Shown here piece by piece: positions 1 to 8,372 of a stretch of DNA of 64,000 nucleotides. Below the pieces are notes generated by a model. That model was not told where the DNA came from and did no database searches. It saw only the letters and a program-made list of their open reading frames with translations. The translations under genes were made by a program, and so were the position numbers. Origin of the DNA: JBCBCP01 sp039817385 (GTDB taxonomy: Bacteria > Pseudomonadota > Alphaproteobacteria > Rhodobacterales > Rhodobacteraceae); contig JBCBVY010000004.1 of assembly GCA_039817385.1 (NCBI GenBank), forward strand, positions 383,969-447,968. The letters are read 5' to 3'. Position 1 is the first letter of the stretch, and each line of letters opens with the position of its first letter.

Positions 1-431
1 GCGGCCTGCCACCAGTCTTGCGTTGCAAAAAACGCCTGCTGCCACAGGGTAAAGGGCGCCTTCTGCCAGTCCGGATACGTGAAGCGGTGATCCTGCCGGC
101 GCGGCGAAAACGGGGGTTCAGGATTTGCGCTTAGGGCCAATTGGGTTGCGTAATGCCCGACCTTGGCCGCATTTGTCATGGCGCGTTCAGCCAGCTCCAA
201 CTGCCGTCCGGGTGAGCGCCCCAGATGAACCGCCCAGTCCATCCAAGTGGCCATGATCGAATATGGCGAGACACCAGCCGTCGATCGTGCCAGCGCGGCA
301 CGAGAGGCGCGGTCAAGCTTTTCGTAAGGATGCGGCGCCGCCTTAAAACGTGTCGCGACCGGGCTTTCTTCGGCACGGCTTTCACTCACGATGGCGCCAA
401 AATTCTTAATCTCAGTCATCTCTTTTTCCAT
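1..431 (-). CDS. phaC: Class I poly(3-hydroxyalkanoate) synthase, N-terminal part (runs off window)
   Basis: Only the first ~143 residues are inside the window; the gene continues past base 1. PHA synthase polymerises hydroxyacyl-CoA into storage polyester on granules in the cytoplasm. The visible part matches the N-terminal domain that precedes the alpha/beta-hydrolase core: an SPYSIMATWMDWAVHL stretch near residue 60, then DHRFTYPDWQKAPF and WQQAFFATQDWW near residues 118-142. The catalytic Cys-Asp-His region is not visible. Two in-frame ATGs (431 and 419) are possible starts; the inner one has GAAAAAGAG just before it. The call rests on the N-terminal motif pattern and is fairly secure. 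Confidence 0.85.
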   Translation of the reverse strand, partial: MEKEMTEIKNFGAIVSESRAEESPVATRFKAAPHPYEKLDRASRAALARSTAGVSPYSIMATWMDWAVHLGRSPGRQLELAERAMTNAAKVGHYATQLALSANPEPPFSPRRQDHRFTYPDWQKAPFTLWQQAFFATQDWWQA

Positions 432-467
432 CTATGGGTATTTGGCACGCGTGTCTTAACGCCCGCG

Positions 468-797
468 CTACTGCGGTTTTGCGCCCGCACAGGTCCTGCA
501 AAGGACGGCATAAAGCACAGCCTCCATACGTTCCTTGAGGATTGGAGCGCCGCAGTTTTGACAGATGCCGTACTCGCCTTTTTCGATCAGGCCGAGCGCC
601 TTGCGCAAAAGGGCAACCTCGCGCTGTGCTGCGTGCCCGATGGTTTCGAGCGCCTCGTCGTCCTCAAGATCGATGGCTTGATCGATCAGATCCTTCGTTT
701 TGGGCTGGTCGAGGTCTTCCTCGATTGCCTTGATGCGCGCGGAAAGTTCCCCAATACGCGCGTCGATCAGGGTCTTGAAGTGGTCAAGATCTAACAT
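468..797 (-). CDS. DksA/TraR family C4 zinc-finger protein
   Basis: 109 residues. The N-terminal half is a charged, coiled-coil-like segment (about residues 1-75). The C-terminal finger has CQNC near residue 79 and CRTC near residue 100, with YGIC just before the first pair, as in the DksA/TraR zinc finger. Family members bind the RNA polymerase secondary channel and adjust transcription, often with ppGpp; some small versions act in stress responses. It is shorter than E. coli DksA (151 aa), so a TraR/DksA-like accessory factor is the safer call. It lies 36 bases before the PHA synthase on the same strand and may share its transcript. Confidence 0.85.
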   Translation of the reverse strand: MLDLDHFKTLIDARIGELSARIKAIEEDLDQPKTKDLIDQAIDLEDDEALETIGHAAQREVALLRKALGLIEKGEYGICQNCGAPILKERMEAVLYAVLCRTCAGAKPQ

Positions 798-945
798 GGC
801 CTCGCCTCACATTCCCAAAGCGCACCGCAGGGCGCCGGATGCGCAAACGGGCGCAGGGTAAGCAGTCATGGTCTTCTCCAGTGGTCTTGCTGCGCATTAG
901 ACACCCAATGCAGGCCAACCATGCTTCACCGGAGCCGCGGGCGCG

Positions 946-959
946 TTGATTTTTGTCAA
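946..959. promoter_or_regulatory. FNR/FixK-type box (TTGA-N6-TCAA)
   Basis: TTGATTTTTGTCAA matches the FNR/FixK dyad TTGA-N6-TCAA and differs from TTGAT-N4-ATCAA at one position. It lies about 93 bases before the M50 protease start and about 150 bases before the divergent DksA-like gene. A FixK-type regulator gene lies at 4771-5454. Confidence 0.55.
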
Positions 960-1051
960 AACGGGGTGCTGGCGAGTTCTCATAATCAAAGCCACGCACG
1001 GCCGCAGTGCGAAACGCTGCGTTTGGCAAACGCGCTCAGGGAAGGTTGGAT

Positions 1052-2215
1052 GTGTTTGGAAAGCGACACGCACTGGTCACAGTCTTTGGGATTGAGATCG
1101 CACTGACAGCCAGTTGGGCGATCATTGCCGGCCTCATTGCCTGGACACTTGCAACACAGGTCTTCCCGCAAGAGCTGCCCGGGGCGTCACCTGTCACACA
1201 TGCCTTCATGGGACTGTGCGGTGCCGCGATATTCTTCTTGTCGTTGCTCTTGCACGAGTTGTCCCATGCGATGGTGGCGCGTCACTTCGGTCTTCGCGTG
1301 CCGCGCATCACGCTTTTCCTCTTTGGCGGCGTGGCTGAATTGGAAGAAGAGCCTTCGGCGCCCAAAGACGAATTCTGGATCGCCATCGCGGGCCCGATCA
1401 TGAGCCTCGCACTGGCTTTGCTGTTTTGGATCGTTGCAACGCTCGAGGCGCTGGTTGGCATATCGCCTCCGGCGCAAGCGGTGCTTGGATACCTTTCGCT
1501 GATCAACCTGGTATTGGCGATCTTCAACATGCTCCCCGCGTTTCCTCTGGACGGAGGCCGCGTCTTGCGCGCCGCGCTTTGGTGGAATTCCGGAGATATC
1601 GTCCGGGCAACCGAAATCGCGGGAAAAACCGGTATGGTCTTTGCCTATGTCCTGATCGGCCTGGGGTTTCTTGCCCTGTTTGACAACAGTGTTGTTGGCG
1701 GAGCGTGGCAGATCCTTTTGGGCCTGTTTGTTTTTGCAGCCGCAAAAGGCAGTGTCGAAGCGCAGAACGTGAAATCCTATCTCGGAGGTCGCCACGTGCG
1801 TCATTTGATGACCCCCGATCCCATCACCGCGTCGCCGGACATGTCCCTCGCCGATCTTGTGAATCGCGTGTTTCTGGCGCACCGGATCAGCTTTGCACCG
1901 GTGTGCGAACGCGAAGCTTTGCTTGGCTATATTGACACGGGCGGCCTGTCTGACATCGAACGCGAGAACTGGCAGAACACCCGGGTCGGCGATGTTTTTG
2001 TGGGCCTTTCGAAAGCGGCAACGCTTCAACCTCAAGACGATGTCGAGGAGGTGCTGAACCAGGTGCGCGAGTCTGGCCGTCGAAAGTTTCTTGTTGTTGA
2101 CGGGAATGATCTTGTTGGGGTGATCACACTGGCGGATGTGTCGCGTTATCTGAGCCTTATGACAGAAATCGGAGACCGCCACCTTCATGACACCGCGCGT
2201 GTTTCCAGCACATAA
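1052..2215 (+). CDS. Site-2-protease (M50) family membrane metalloprotease with CBS domains
   Basis: Intramembrane zinc protease, about 387 aa from a GTG start. The start is chosen because GGAAGG lies 6 bases before it, and the product then begins just before the first membrane segment; an ATG-type start at 1007 would add 15 poorly conserved residues. The zinc motif HELSH is at about residue 68 in a hydrophobic helix. The third ligand region FPLDGGR is at about residue 170 in the next helices. The C-terminal ~140 residues form a CBS pair, a likely adenine-nucleotide sensing module. Such proteins resemble SpoIVFB/Rip-type proteases, but the substrate is unknown. A TTGA-N6-TCAA box upstream suggests control by low oxygen. 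Confidence 0.88.
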   Translation: MFGKRHALVTVFGIEIALTASWAIIAGLIAWTLATQVFPQELPGASPVTHAFMGLCGAAIFFLSLLLHELSHAMVARHFGLRVPRITLFLFGGVAELEEEPSAPKDEFWIAIAGPIMSLALALLFWIVATLEALVGISPPAQAVLGYLSLINLVLAIFNMLPAFPLDGGRVLRAALWWNSGDIVRATEIAGKTGMVFAYVLIGLGFLALFDNSVVGGAWQILLGLFVFAAAKGSVEAQNVKSYLGGRHVRHLMTPDPITASPDMSLADLVNRVFLAHRISFAPVCEREALLGYIDTGGLSDIERENWQNTRVGDVFVGLSKAATLQPQDDVEEVLNQVRESGRRKFLVVDGNDLVGVITLADVSRYLSLMTEIGDRHLHDTARVSST

Positions 2216-2293
2216 GTGACCGAAGATTGGCCCCACGCCATCCTGCATGCGCGCAGCCTTTCATTATGTCGCAGTCTTTCCAGGAGGACTTCG

Positions 2294-2308
2294 ATGCTAC
2301 CACATTGA
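2294..2308 (+). other. Four-codon mini-ORF with strong Shine-Dalgarno before the kinase
   Basis: AGGAGG at 2282-2287 sits 6 bases before ATG-CTA-CCA-CAT-TGA. This is out of frame with the kinase and stops 13 bases before the kinase ATG at 2322, which lacks a good ribosome site of its own. It may be chance, or may feed ribosomes to the kinase start. Confidence 0.3.
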
Positions 2309-2321
2309 AGAATCTGAATTC

Positions 2322-3899
2322 ATGGTGGGCGTCGAAAGGGGCCAGGACGTGATGAGAGACGCGGCAAACGACAGGGAAGACAGTGCCCTCCTTTTGGCTG
2401 TCATGGAGGCCGCCGTCGATGCGATTATCGTTGCAGACAGCACAGGGCGTATCCTCCGCGTGAACACCGCCGCATGCGCGCTGTTTCGCTACCCGAGCGA
2501 AGAGCTTGTCGGCCAAAGCGTCAATATGCTGATGCCCGAGGCGATGGCCGAGCGACACGACGGTTTTATGGCGCACCACATCGCAACAGGCGAGAAACGG
2601 ATCATCGGGATCGGACGCGATGTAGAAGGCGTGCGGAGCGACGGTTCTACCTTCCCGCTTCACCTTTCTGTCGGCAAGACGGAGCTGCAAGGTCAGACAC
2701 TCTTTGTCGGCATTCTCCATGACCTCACCGAACGGCGCGCGTCACAAGAGGCCCTTGCCCGCTCGCAGCGACTTGACGCGATCGGAAAACTGACGGGCGG
2801 CATCGCGCATGACTTCAACAATCTTTTGACCGTGGTGATTGGTAACCTGGAGCTTTTGGAGATGCGCGGCGTGGACGATCGCCAATCCGCGCTGATCAGC
2901 GACGCTTTGGAATCTGCGGAGCTCGGGGCCGAATTGACCTCTCGCTTGCTGGTCTTCGCCAAGAAAGGCACGCTCAAACCGGTTCAGGTGAACTTGCGTG
3001 ACCTTACAAAGGATGCGCTCAATATTCTCGAACGCACGATCGGCGAACGGTACAAGATCAAAACAAATTTTGCCTCGAACCTGGCCGATGTTCTTCTCGA
3101 CCCTGTCCAGCTTCAATCGGCGCTCATCAACTTGGCGCTGAACGCGCGCGACGCGATGCCGGAGGGCGGTGAGTTGCTCATCTCCGTCGCGAACATCACC
3201 ATAGACGACACATATATTGCCCAGGAAACGGACATTGAACCAGGTCAATACGTGCGCCTATTTGTGAGCGACAATGGCAAGGGCATGAGCCAAGAGGCGC
3301 AGCGGCGCGCTTTTGAACCGTTCTTTACAACCAAAGCGGAGAGCGGTGGATCAGGGCTGGGTCTGGCGATGGTCTACGGGTTCGTCAAGCAGTCAGGCGG
3401 GCACATTACGCTCTACAGTGAGCTTGGGTATGGAACCAGTTTCGGCCTTTACTTCCCCGTCGCCGCGCCGTTGGGAGAAAGCGCAACACGCGGCAGCGCC
3501 GCGCCCGCCGCGATACCGCGGGGGCGTGGGCAGGTTATCCTTGTTGTTGAAGACAACCCAAAGGTCCGGCGCTTGTCTGTGGAACGTGTCCGCGACCTGG
3601 GATACAAAACCGAAGAAGCCGAAAGCGGGGATCGCGCCTATGAGATGCTGCGCGGCGGGCTCAAAGCTGATGCCGTGTTCAGCGATCTTGTGATGCCAGG
3701 CACGCTCAATGGGTACGAGCTTGCAGCGCGCGTGCTCGAAGAGTTCCCGCGCACCGGTGTCTTATTGACATCAGGCTACGCCAGCGACGTCGTGACGGGC
3801 CGACTTGGCGGCTCTGACGTGTTCAAGGTTCTGCACAAACCCTACCGCTTGCCCGAACTTGCAGAGCGTCTTCATGCCCTTTTTGGCGGCCCTGACTGA
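2322..3899 (+). CDS. FixL-like hybrid sensor histidine kinase (PAS-HisKA-HATPase-REC)
   Basis: Soluble hybrid kinase, about 525 aa. The PAS domain (about residues 25-135) aligns with the FixL heme PAS: an RHD triplet at the proximal heme-His position (about residue 79), IIGIGR with the Arg equivalent to B. japonicum FixL R220, and FPLHLSVG for the distal wall. The positions of FixL R206 and H214 are His and Arg here. The phosphoacceptor His is in IAHDFNNLL (about residue 163). The ATPase has a DNGKGM box and GGSGLGLAMV. A receiver domain with FSDLVMPG ends the protein. The start is uncertain (2322 or 2352). Its 3' end overlaps the convergent regulator gene by 28 bases. Oxygen sensing is an inference. 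Confidence 0.9.
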   Translation: MVGVERGQDVMRDAANDREDSALLLAVMEAAVDAIIVADSTGRILRVNTAACALFRYPSEELVGQSVNMLMPEAMAERHDGFMAHHIATGEKRIIGIGRDVEGVRSDGSTFPLHLSVGKTELQGQTLFVGILHDLTERRASQEALARSQRLDAIGKLTGGIAHDFNNLLTVVIGNLELLEMRGVDDRQSALISDALESAELGAELTSRLLVFAKKGTLKPVQVNLRDLTKDALNILERTIGERYKIKTNFASNLADVLLDPVQLQSALINLALNARDAMPEGGELLISVANITIDDTYIAQETDIEPGQYVRLFVSDNGKGMSQEAQRRAFEPFFTTKAESGGSGLGLAMVYGFVKQSGGHITLYSELGYGTSFGLYFPVAAPLGESATRGSAAPAAIPRGRGQVILVVEDNPKVRRLSVERVRDLGYKTEEAESGDRAYEMLRGGLKADAVFSDLVMPGTLNGYELAARVLEEFPRTGVLLTSGYASDVVTGRLGGSDVFKVLHKPYRLPELAERLHALFGGPD

Positions 3900-4627
3900 C
3901 TGGCAACCCGCGTGATGTCCCCGGTAAAGACATAGCCAACCCCGCGCACAGTCTTGATCAACTGCGGCTCTGCCGGGTTTCGTTCGATTTTTTTTCTCAA
4001 GCGCGCCACCTGGTTGTCGATGGTTCTGTCCAGAGGTGACCACGTCGTCCCGCCGATAAGGTCCATCAGTTGGTCGCGTGAAAGCTGTCGGCGCGGACGG
4101 TCCAGAAAAATCTTCAGAAGCTTGAAGTCAGCCGCAGTCAGCTCGCACACGGATCCGTCGCGACCGGTCACACCCATACCATCGAGATCGACACATAAAC
4201 CGTCCACCATCAGCCGATTTTGTTCGAGCACGGGCTGCGCCCGGGTGGTTTCCGTATCTGCCTTGCGGCGGGCCACGGCGCGGATGCGGGCAAGCACCTC
4301 CCGGACATGGAAGGGCTTTGTGATGTAGTCATCCGCACCGATTTCGAGGCCAACCACCCGGTCGAACACATCGCCGCGCCCGGTGACCATGATGACAGGA
4401 ACTTCGGACACGGCGCGAATGTCACGCAGGATGTCAAACCCGTTCCGGCCGCCCAGCTGAACATCCAGTGTGACAATACCAAAACTTTCGGCTTTCACGA
4501 GATCGACAACGCCGTCGCCGTTCTCGCGGTCTATGACGTGATACCCTTCCTCTTCCAGAACGTTTTTGAGTGTCCGGCGCACGAGCGGGTCGTCTTCGAT
4601 CACGAGGGCTTTGAGCCGATCTGGCAT
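3872..4627 (-). CDS. OmpR/PhoB-family response regulator
   Basis: Transcription regulator of 251 aa. The N-terminal receiver domain has the acidic pair EDD near residue 11, the phosphoacceptor Asp in TLDVQL (about residue 55), the VTGRG switch Thr and the YITKPF Lys. The C-terminal ~100 residues form the winged-helix DNA-binding domain, with DRTIDNQVARLRKKIE and a VRGVGYVF hairpin ending. The start at 4627 is chosen for the conserved beginning and AAAGGT upstream. It is convergent with the FixL-like kinase and divergent from the FixK-type gene. It could be the partner of that kinase, but FixL normally partners with FixJ (LuxR-type), so pairing is unproven. Confidence 0.9.
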   Translation of the reverse strand: MPDRLKALVIEDDPLVRRTLKNVLEEEGYHVIDRENGDGVVDLVKAESFGIVTLDVQLGGRNGFDILRDIRAVSEVPVIMVTGRGDVFDRVVGLEIGADDYITKPFHVREVLARIRAVARRKADTETTRAQPVLEQNRLMVDGLCVDLDGMGVTGRDGSVCELTAADFKLLKIFLDRPRRQLSRDQLMDLIGGTTWSPLDRTIDNQVARLRKKIERNPAEPQLIKTVRGVGYVFTGDITRVASQSGPPKRA

Positions 4628-4770
4628 CGCGGGACCTTTTGCATGGCGCATGTTCGTGGAAAGGGGAAAGGGAGCCGGGGTTACACTTTGATACAAAACC
4701 CACACGCACAAGTATAAAACCAGATACGAAGGTCGTCCATCTTTTCCCAAATCGATATGGTGGGGAAAAA

Positions 4771-5454
4771 ATGTACGTAACGCTGTCTAATCAAGCTGCC
4801 GCGCAAAAGCCCGGCAAGGTCCAGGTGCAAAGCGATTGTACCATCGGTCTGACCCGCTCGGCCCGCAGTTATGTCTACTATGAAGGCGATGAGGTCACCC
4901 ATCTTTACCAGGTCCAAAGCGGCGTGGTCCGGCTTTCGCGGGTCCTTCACGACGGTCGTCGGCAGATCATCGCCTTTGGGCTTCCGGGGGACATTATCGG
5001 CTTCCCCTCCCGCAACCTGCATCACACGGATTGCGAAGCGCTGACGAAAACGCGCCTGCTGCCGATCAAACGGGCCTTTCTCGACAACCCGCACCTCAAC
5101 CCCGACCTGAACGCGGCGCTCCTTCATGCGGCGATGGACGAAATCAGTGCCATGCAAGATCACTTCATGATGCTTGGCTGCAAATCGGCAATGGAAAAGG
5201 TCGCATCTTTTTTGGCTATCCTGATGGATCGGCAGGCCGGCACCAACTGTGATGAAAGGACCATTGATCTTCCCATGTCGCGCACAGATATCGGCGATTT
5301 CCTTGGCCTCTCTATGGAAACGGTCAGCCGCTGTTTGACGCAAATGCGCAAAGCTGGGCTTATCCGCATGAACAGCGCGCACAGTATTTTTGTTCCCTCA
5401 ACAGAACACCTGCGCGCCGCCGCCGATGGCGCGAAACCAGCCTTGGCGGCTTGA
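4771..5454 (+). CDS. Crp/Fnr-family regulator, FixK-type
   Basis: 227 aa. The N-terminal cyclic-nucleotide-like beta roll (about residues 20-120) has YYEGDEVTHLYQVQSG. A long dimer helix follows, then a winged helix with SRTDIGDFLGLSMETVSR. The ETVSR recognition helix is the FNR/FixK type, which reads TTGA-N6-TCAA sites. FNR-style N-terminal Cys clusters that hold an iron-sulfur centre are not seen; only scattered Cys are present, so FixK-like (not itself oxygen-sensing) is the better call. The start at 4771 follows a GGGGAAAAA stretch. Two matching boxes lie in this window, at 946 and 9926. Confidence 0.88.
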   Translation: MYVTLSNQAAAQKPGKVQVQSDCTIGLTRSARSYVYYEGDEVTHLYQVQSGVVRLSRVLHDGRRQIIAFGLPGDIIGFPSRNLHHTDCEALTKTRLLPIKRAFLDNPHLNPDLNAALLHAAMDEISAMQDHFMMLGCKSAMEKVASFLAILMDRQAGTNCDERTIDLPMSRTDIGDFLGLSMETVSRCLTQMRKAGLIRMNSAHSIFVPSTEHLRAAADGAKPALAA

Positions 5455-5513
5455 CCAACCTGGCCTGATAGATCGCGCGCACAAACAGCGCTCCAAAGAC
5501 AAAGGGATAAGCG

Positions 5514-6359
5514 ATGCACCGCGACACCTACCTTCTGATGGTCTCTGAAGACACGCCTATTGAAGAGATCACAGCCGCAGCCGAACAAAGCGCAGCGGCA
5601 GGGGCTTACCTCGAAGTCCTCCTTCACTTCAGACCGCCTTCGATCCCCTACGTGGCATTTGCCCCAACCCCTTACGGCGGCATGCATGTGCCGGCTGATT
5701 GGCCGGACCAATTGAGCGCGCGCAAATCCGCTATGGAGGCAAAACTGCGCGAGATCGAAGCAGCGCTGCAAAAGCAGGCCGCCGAAGGGGAGGTGCGGGC
5801 ACTCTGGTGCGAGGCGTCCGACCTTCAAAAACACGTCGAACTCTCTGCGCGGACCGCCGATCTGGCACTGTTTGCGCATGGGTTACGCGCCGACGAGGAT
5901 GCTTTTCGAGAGATGCTGTACGGGGTCCTCTTCCGCGCGCCGATCGGTGCCATGCTGAACGCGCAACCGGGATTTAAGGCGTCTAAGATTTTCGTTGCCT
6001 GGGATCAAAGCCCGGCCGCGTCGCGGGCGATTCACATGGCGCTTCCGATGCTGAAACAGGCCGATGAGGTGACGGTCGCGTGCTTTGATCCACCAGCCTT
6101 TGCCCAATCAGATCGATATGAGCCGGGCGCCGCGATGGCTGCATGGCTCAGCCGTCATGATTGCGATGTCTCTGTCGCTCAATATGCCACGGGTGGGGTT
6201 CCGGTCTCTGCCGCAATCCAGGAGCGCGCCAAAGAGACAGGAGCCGAACTTGTGGTTCTCGGGGCATATGGTCATGCGCGGATGCATCAAGCGGTGTTCG
6301 GTGGAACCACCCGCAGCATGATTGAAGACTGTGATATGCCAATGTTCCTGGCACACTGA
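5514..6359 (+). CDS. Tandem-domain universal stress protein
   Basis: 281 aa, about twice the length of a single Usp domain. The C-terminal half (about residues 150-281) starts with SKIFVAWDQSPAASRAI and ends with the nucleotide-loop signature GAYGHARMHQAVFGGTTRSM, a variant of G-x2-GH-x8-9-GS/T. The N-terminal half is a more divergent Usp fold without the loop. Proteins of this type often accompany FNR/FixK regulons and respond to oxygen or energy limitation. It lies 59 bases after the FixK-type gene on the same strand, so co-transcription is possible. Its biochemical role is unknown. Confidence 0.88.
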   Translation: MHRDTYLLMVSEDTPIEEITAAAEQSAAAGAYLEVLLHFRPPSIPYVAFAPTPYGGMHVPADWPDQLSARKSAMEAKLREIEAALQKQAAEGEVRALWCEASDLQKHVELSARTADLALFAHGLRADEDAFREMLYGVLFRAPIGAMLNAQPGFKASKIFVAWDQSPAASRAIHMALPMLKQADEVTVACFDPPAFAQSDRYEPGAAMAAWLSRHDCDVSVAQYATGGVPVSAAIQERAKETGAELVVLGAYGHARMHQAVFGGTTRSMIEDCDMPMFLAH

Positions 6360-6624
6360 GGCCGCGCGCACCTCCGCTGTGTTGATGCATCTTCTGACAC
6401 GGCGTGATTGGGCTGGATAAAAACAGGACCCCGCGCAATCCGTTCAAACACTGCCCGCGCGGCATGGCCCGCACAAAGACAACATGGCTCCGAGAGCGCG
6501 TGTGATTTGACCGCAATGCGTGCGACTGCGTTGGTGATCCCGACCGGGTCGCTTGGCCGGTATAACGTTAAATGGATAATCAAATGCCAAAGCGAAATGT
6601 ATCGGCCACTTACTGCCCTTCTTC

Positions 6625-7563
6625 CTATTTGCGCTTTTGCTTGGACGGCGTCGAAACATTATGCTGACCAAGCAACACTGTCTCGCACATCTGATAGAGT
6701 TGATTGTCAAATGCTGTATAAGCGCCAAAGATCGCCCTCTGACGATCTGTAAGCTCAGCAATCGCAGCCTCATAGCGGTCGGAATGTGGCGAGACATTGC
6801 TTTTTTCAATATTGGGATCTGAAAGAAGCCCGTCTTTAACAAGGTCTCTGATGAGTAGGTCGAGATGCTCGACCAGACCCCACATCATATTGGGCGCGAG
6901 AATATGGTGCAGCGCCAAACGGAGCAGTTCCGCTTCGTGGCCGAACTTGGGTGGAAAAAACACTCCGGAAAGCCGCCGAACCTGGCCGTTGTGCACTTCG
7001 ATTCGATGGTTCAGGTTTGTTTGTGTGAATTCGAGATAGTCGCCAAAGCTCATGCCACCTTTGTAAACAAGGTCGTGTTCGGGGTGAGAGATCGTGCGCT
7101 GAATGAACTGGAAGAAGCTAAAAATGCGGGGCCCCGGCTTTCGCAGAAGGCACAGGTAACGATGAGGGACATCCAGCATCTGTCCTGCGCCCATCACAAG
7201 GTGCCCGCGAAGATACCGGATCTGCAAACGTTCGGCGCGTGGAGAGGACGCGAGCTGGTCAATGCCGTTTTGATGCACGATGCGCATCGGCTGCAGCCGC
7301 GGTTCTGCTTCCAGCGCCCGTGCAAGAGACGTACCGGCGGTTTTGGGTATGTGTAGATGAATGAGGAGCGGGTCGCTTTGCTCACCGGGTCGCGTGCGCA
7401 TCCGCGAATACGCAGCCTCAAATTCTTTTGAAAGCAGGAAAGAGTTCCGGAGCGCATTCACCGATTTGAAGTTTTTCTGAGTGTTCGCCACCTCGGTGTC
7501 CGACGGCAATCGACCCAAGATAAGTCTATAGGCCATACGGACATCGTTCGGCTTCACAGTCAT
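6625..7563 (-). CDS. Sulfotransferase-family protein
   Basis: 312 aa from ATG 7563, chosen because GAGGA lies 5 bases upstream. Near residue 70 is HIPKTAGTSLARAL, the 5'-phosphosulfate loop that binds the PAPS cofactor. Near residue 140 is LLRKPGPRIFSFF, in the place of the 3'-phosphate motif, with Lys where Asp is usual. The first ~60 residues (MAYRLILGRLPSDTEV) form a short helical extension seen in surface-glycan related enzymes. It likely transfers sulfate to a sugar or envelope molecule; the acceptor is unknown. It has no clear operon partner, and a 261-base spacer separates it from the stress-protein gene. Confidence 0.75.
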   Translation of the reverse strand: MTVKPNDVRMAYRLILGRLPSDTEVANTQKNFKSVNALRNSFLLSKEFEAAYSRMRTRPGEQSDPLLIHLHIPKTAGTSLARALEAEPRLQPMRIVHQNGIDQLASSPRAERLQIRYLRGHLVMGAGQMLDVPHRYLCLLRKPGPRIFSFFQFIQRTISHPEHDLVYKGGMSFGDYLEFTQTNLNHRIEVHNGQVRRLSGVFFPPKFGHEAELLRLALHHILAPNMMWGLVEHLDLLIRDLVKDGLLSDPNIEKSNVSPHSDRYEAAIAELTDRQRAIFGAYTAFDNQLYQMCETVLLGQHNVSTPSKQKRK

Positions 7564-7997
7564 CTTGTCCTCACGTAAACCTTGGCGGTCTAAATCATTC
7601 AGCGAGCCGAGCAATCGCCCAAAAAAACATCTTCGCTAAAAAGAGCCTCTCTAATGAAGCATCGGGTATCAAGTGGAAGCACACATTTTGCTGAACGCAT
7701 GGGCAAATCTTATCCATGCCACTGAATTATTAAACACATCCCAAAATCTGTCAGCGACCGCCCTTCCCTTTTAACCGTACGCTGCGCCGCTGTGTCTCCT
7801 CCCCGTACCGATGCGGCGTAGGGCGATGCGCAATGTGCCGCAGTGCGAGGCGAGAAGGGGCAGGAACAGGCAAAGCCATCCGGGGGGTCCGATCTGTTCC
7901 TCCAGGCGAAGTGGCATTGACGCAAGAGCTGCGCCAAATCCACACGCCCTTGCGGCCCGCCGCCCAGCACAGTCTGGTCTGTGCTGGGCGCCGTTCT
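7564..7997. other. Intergenic spacer without a supported gene
   Basis: 434 bases between the sulfotransferase start and the end of the DUF5368-like gene. The first ~190 bases are AT-richer and probably hold the sulfotransferase promoter. The rest is GC-rich with open frames that resemble no known protein. The hairpin at 7961-7990 is the only clear structure. Confidence 0.5.
7961..7990 (-). terminator. Perfect 12-bp hairpin after the DUF5368-like gene
   Basis: CGCCCAGCACAG pairs with CTGTGCTGGGCG across a 6-base loop, directly after the minus-strand gene that stops at 7998. No U-run follows on the minus strand, so it may be an mRNA-end stabiliser or weak terminator. Confidence 0.55.
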
Positions 7998-8360
7998 TTA
8001 GTCCGACAGTTGCGTGCGGCGCGATCCGAACATCGCCTCGGCTGTGTAGACCAAGATGGCCATGCCAATCGCGCCCAAACCCGCAACGCCCAGGAACACA
8101 ACCACGTCAATCGGCCCGCCAATATCCGACATCCGGGAATCCGTCATGACCATGACAAACCAAACCGCCAGCACGGCGCCAACGGGCATCGAGAGCTGCG
8201 CATAAAGAAATTTCTTCCAGCTGACAGCCCTGTCACGGATCAGCACGTAAACATAGCCAGCCGTCACAACGACGGCCGCAGCGACCATGATCCAAAACAG
8301 ACCGCGTCCAAAGATCTCTTCAAACACCGCGATCATCGTTTCAAAGGTAAGCTCTTCCAT
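7998..8360 (-). CDS. Three-helix membrane protein, DUF5368-like
   Basis: 120 aa with three predicted membrane helices: about residues 20-40 (FWIMVAAAVVVTAGYVYVLI), 52-72 (SMPVGAVLAVWFVMVM) and 84-106 (VVVFLGVAGLGAIGMAILVY). No Cys or His cluster is visible. I recall small membrane proteins of this kind (DUF5368) beside SQR-like flavoproteins in Rhodobacteraceae, but the family name is from memory. It follows the flavoprotein gene by 12 bases on the same strand, so it is most likely a membrane partner or quinone-side anchor for it. Function is unproven. Confidence 0.7.
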   Translation of the reverse strand: MEELTFETMIAVFEEIFGRGLFWIMVAAAVVVTAGYVYVLIRDRAVSWKKFLYAQLSMPVGAVLAVWFVMVMTDSRMSDIGGPIDVVVFLGVAGLGAIGMAILVYTAEAMFGSRRTQLSD

Positions 8361-8372
8361 CTCAGGGTCTCC

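Noticed and set aside
1187..2248. Long open frame on the minus strand opposite the M50 protease
   Set aside because: Antisense to a gene with clear motifs; no family resemblance; typical of GC-rich coding DNA.
4681..4770. FNR box before the FixK-type gene (TTTGATACAAAAC)
   Set aside because: Only a half-site; the second half TCAA is missing.
6287..6583. 98-codon minus-strand frame after the stress-protein gene
   Set aside because: Overlaps the stress-protein 3' end in antisense and matches no family; some codon bias only.
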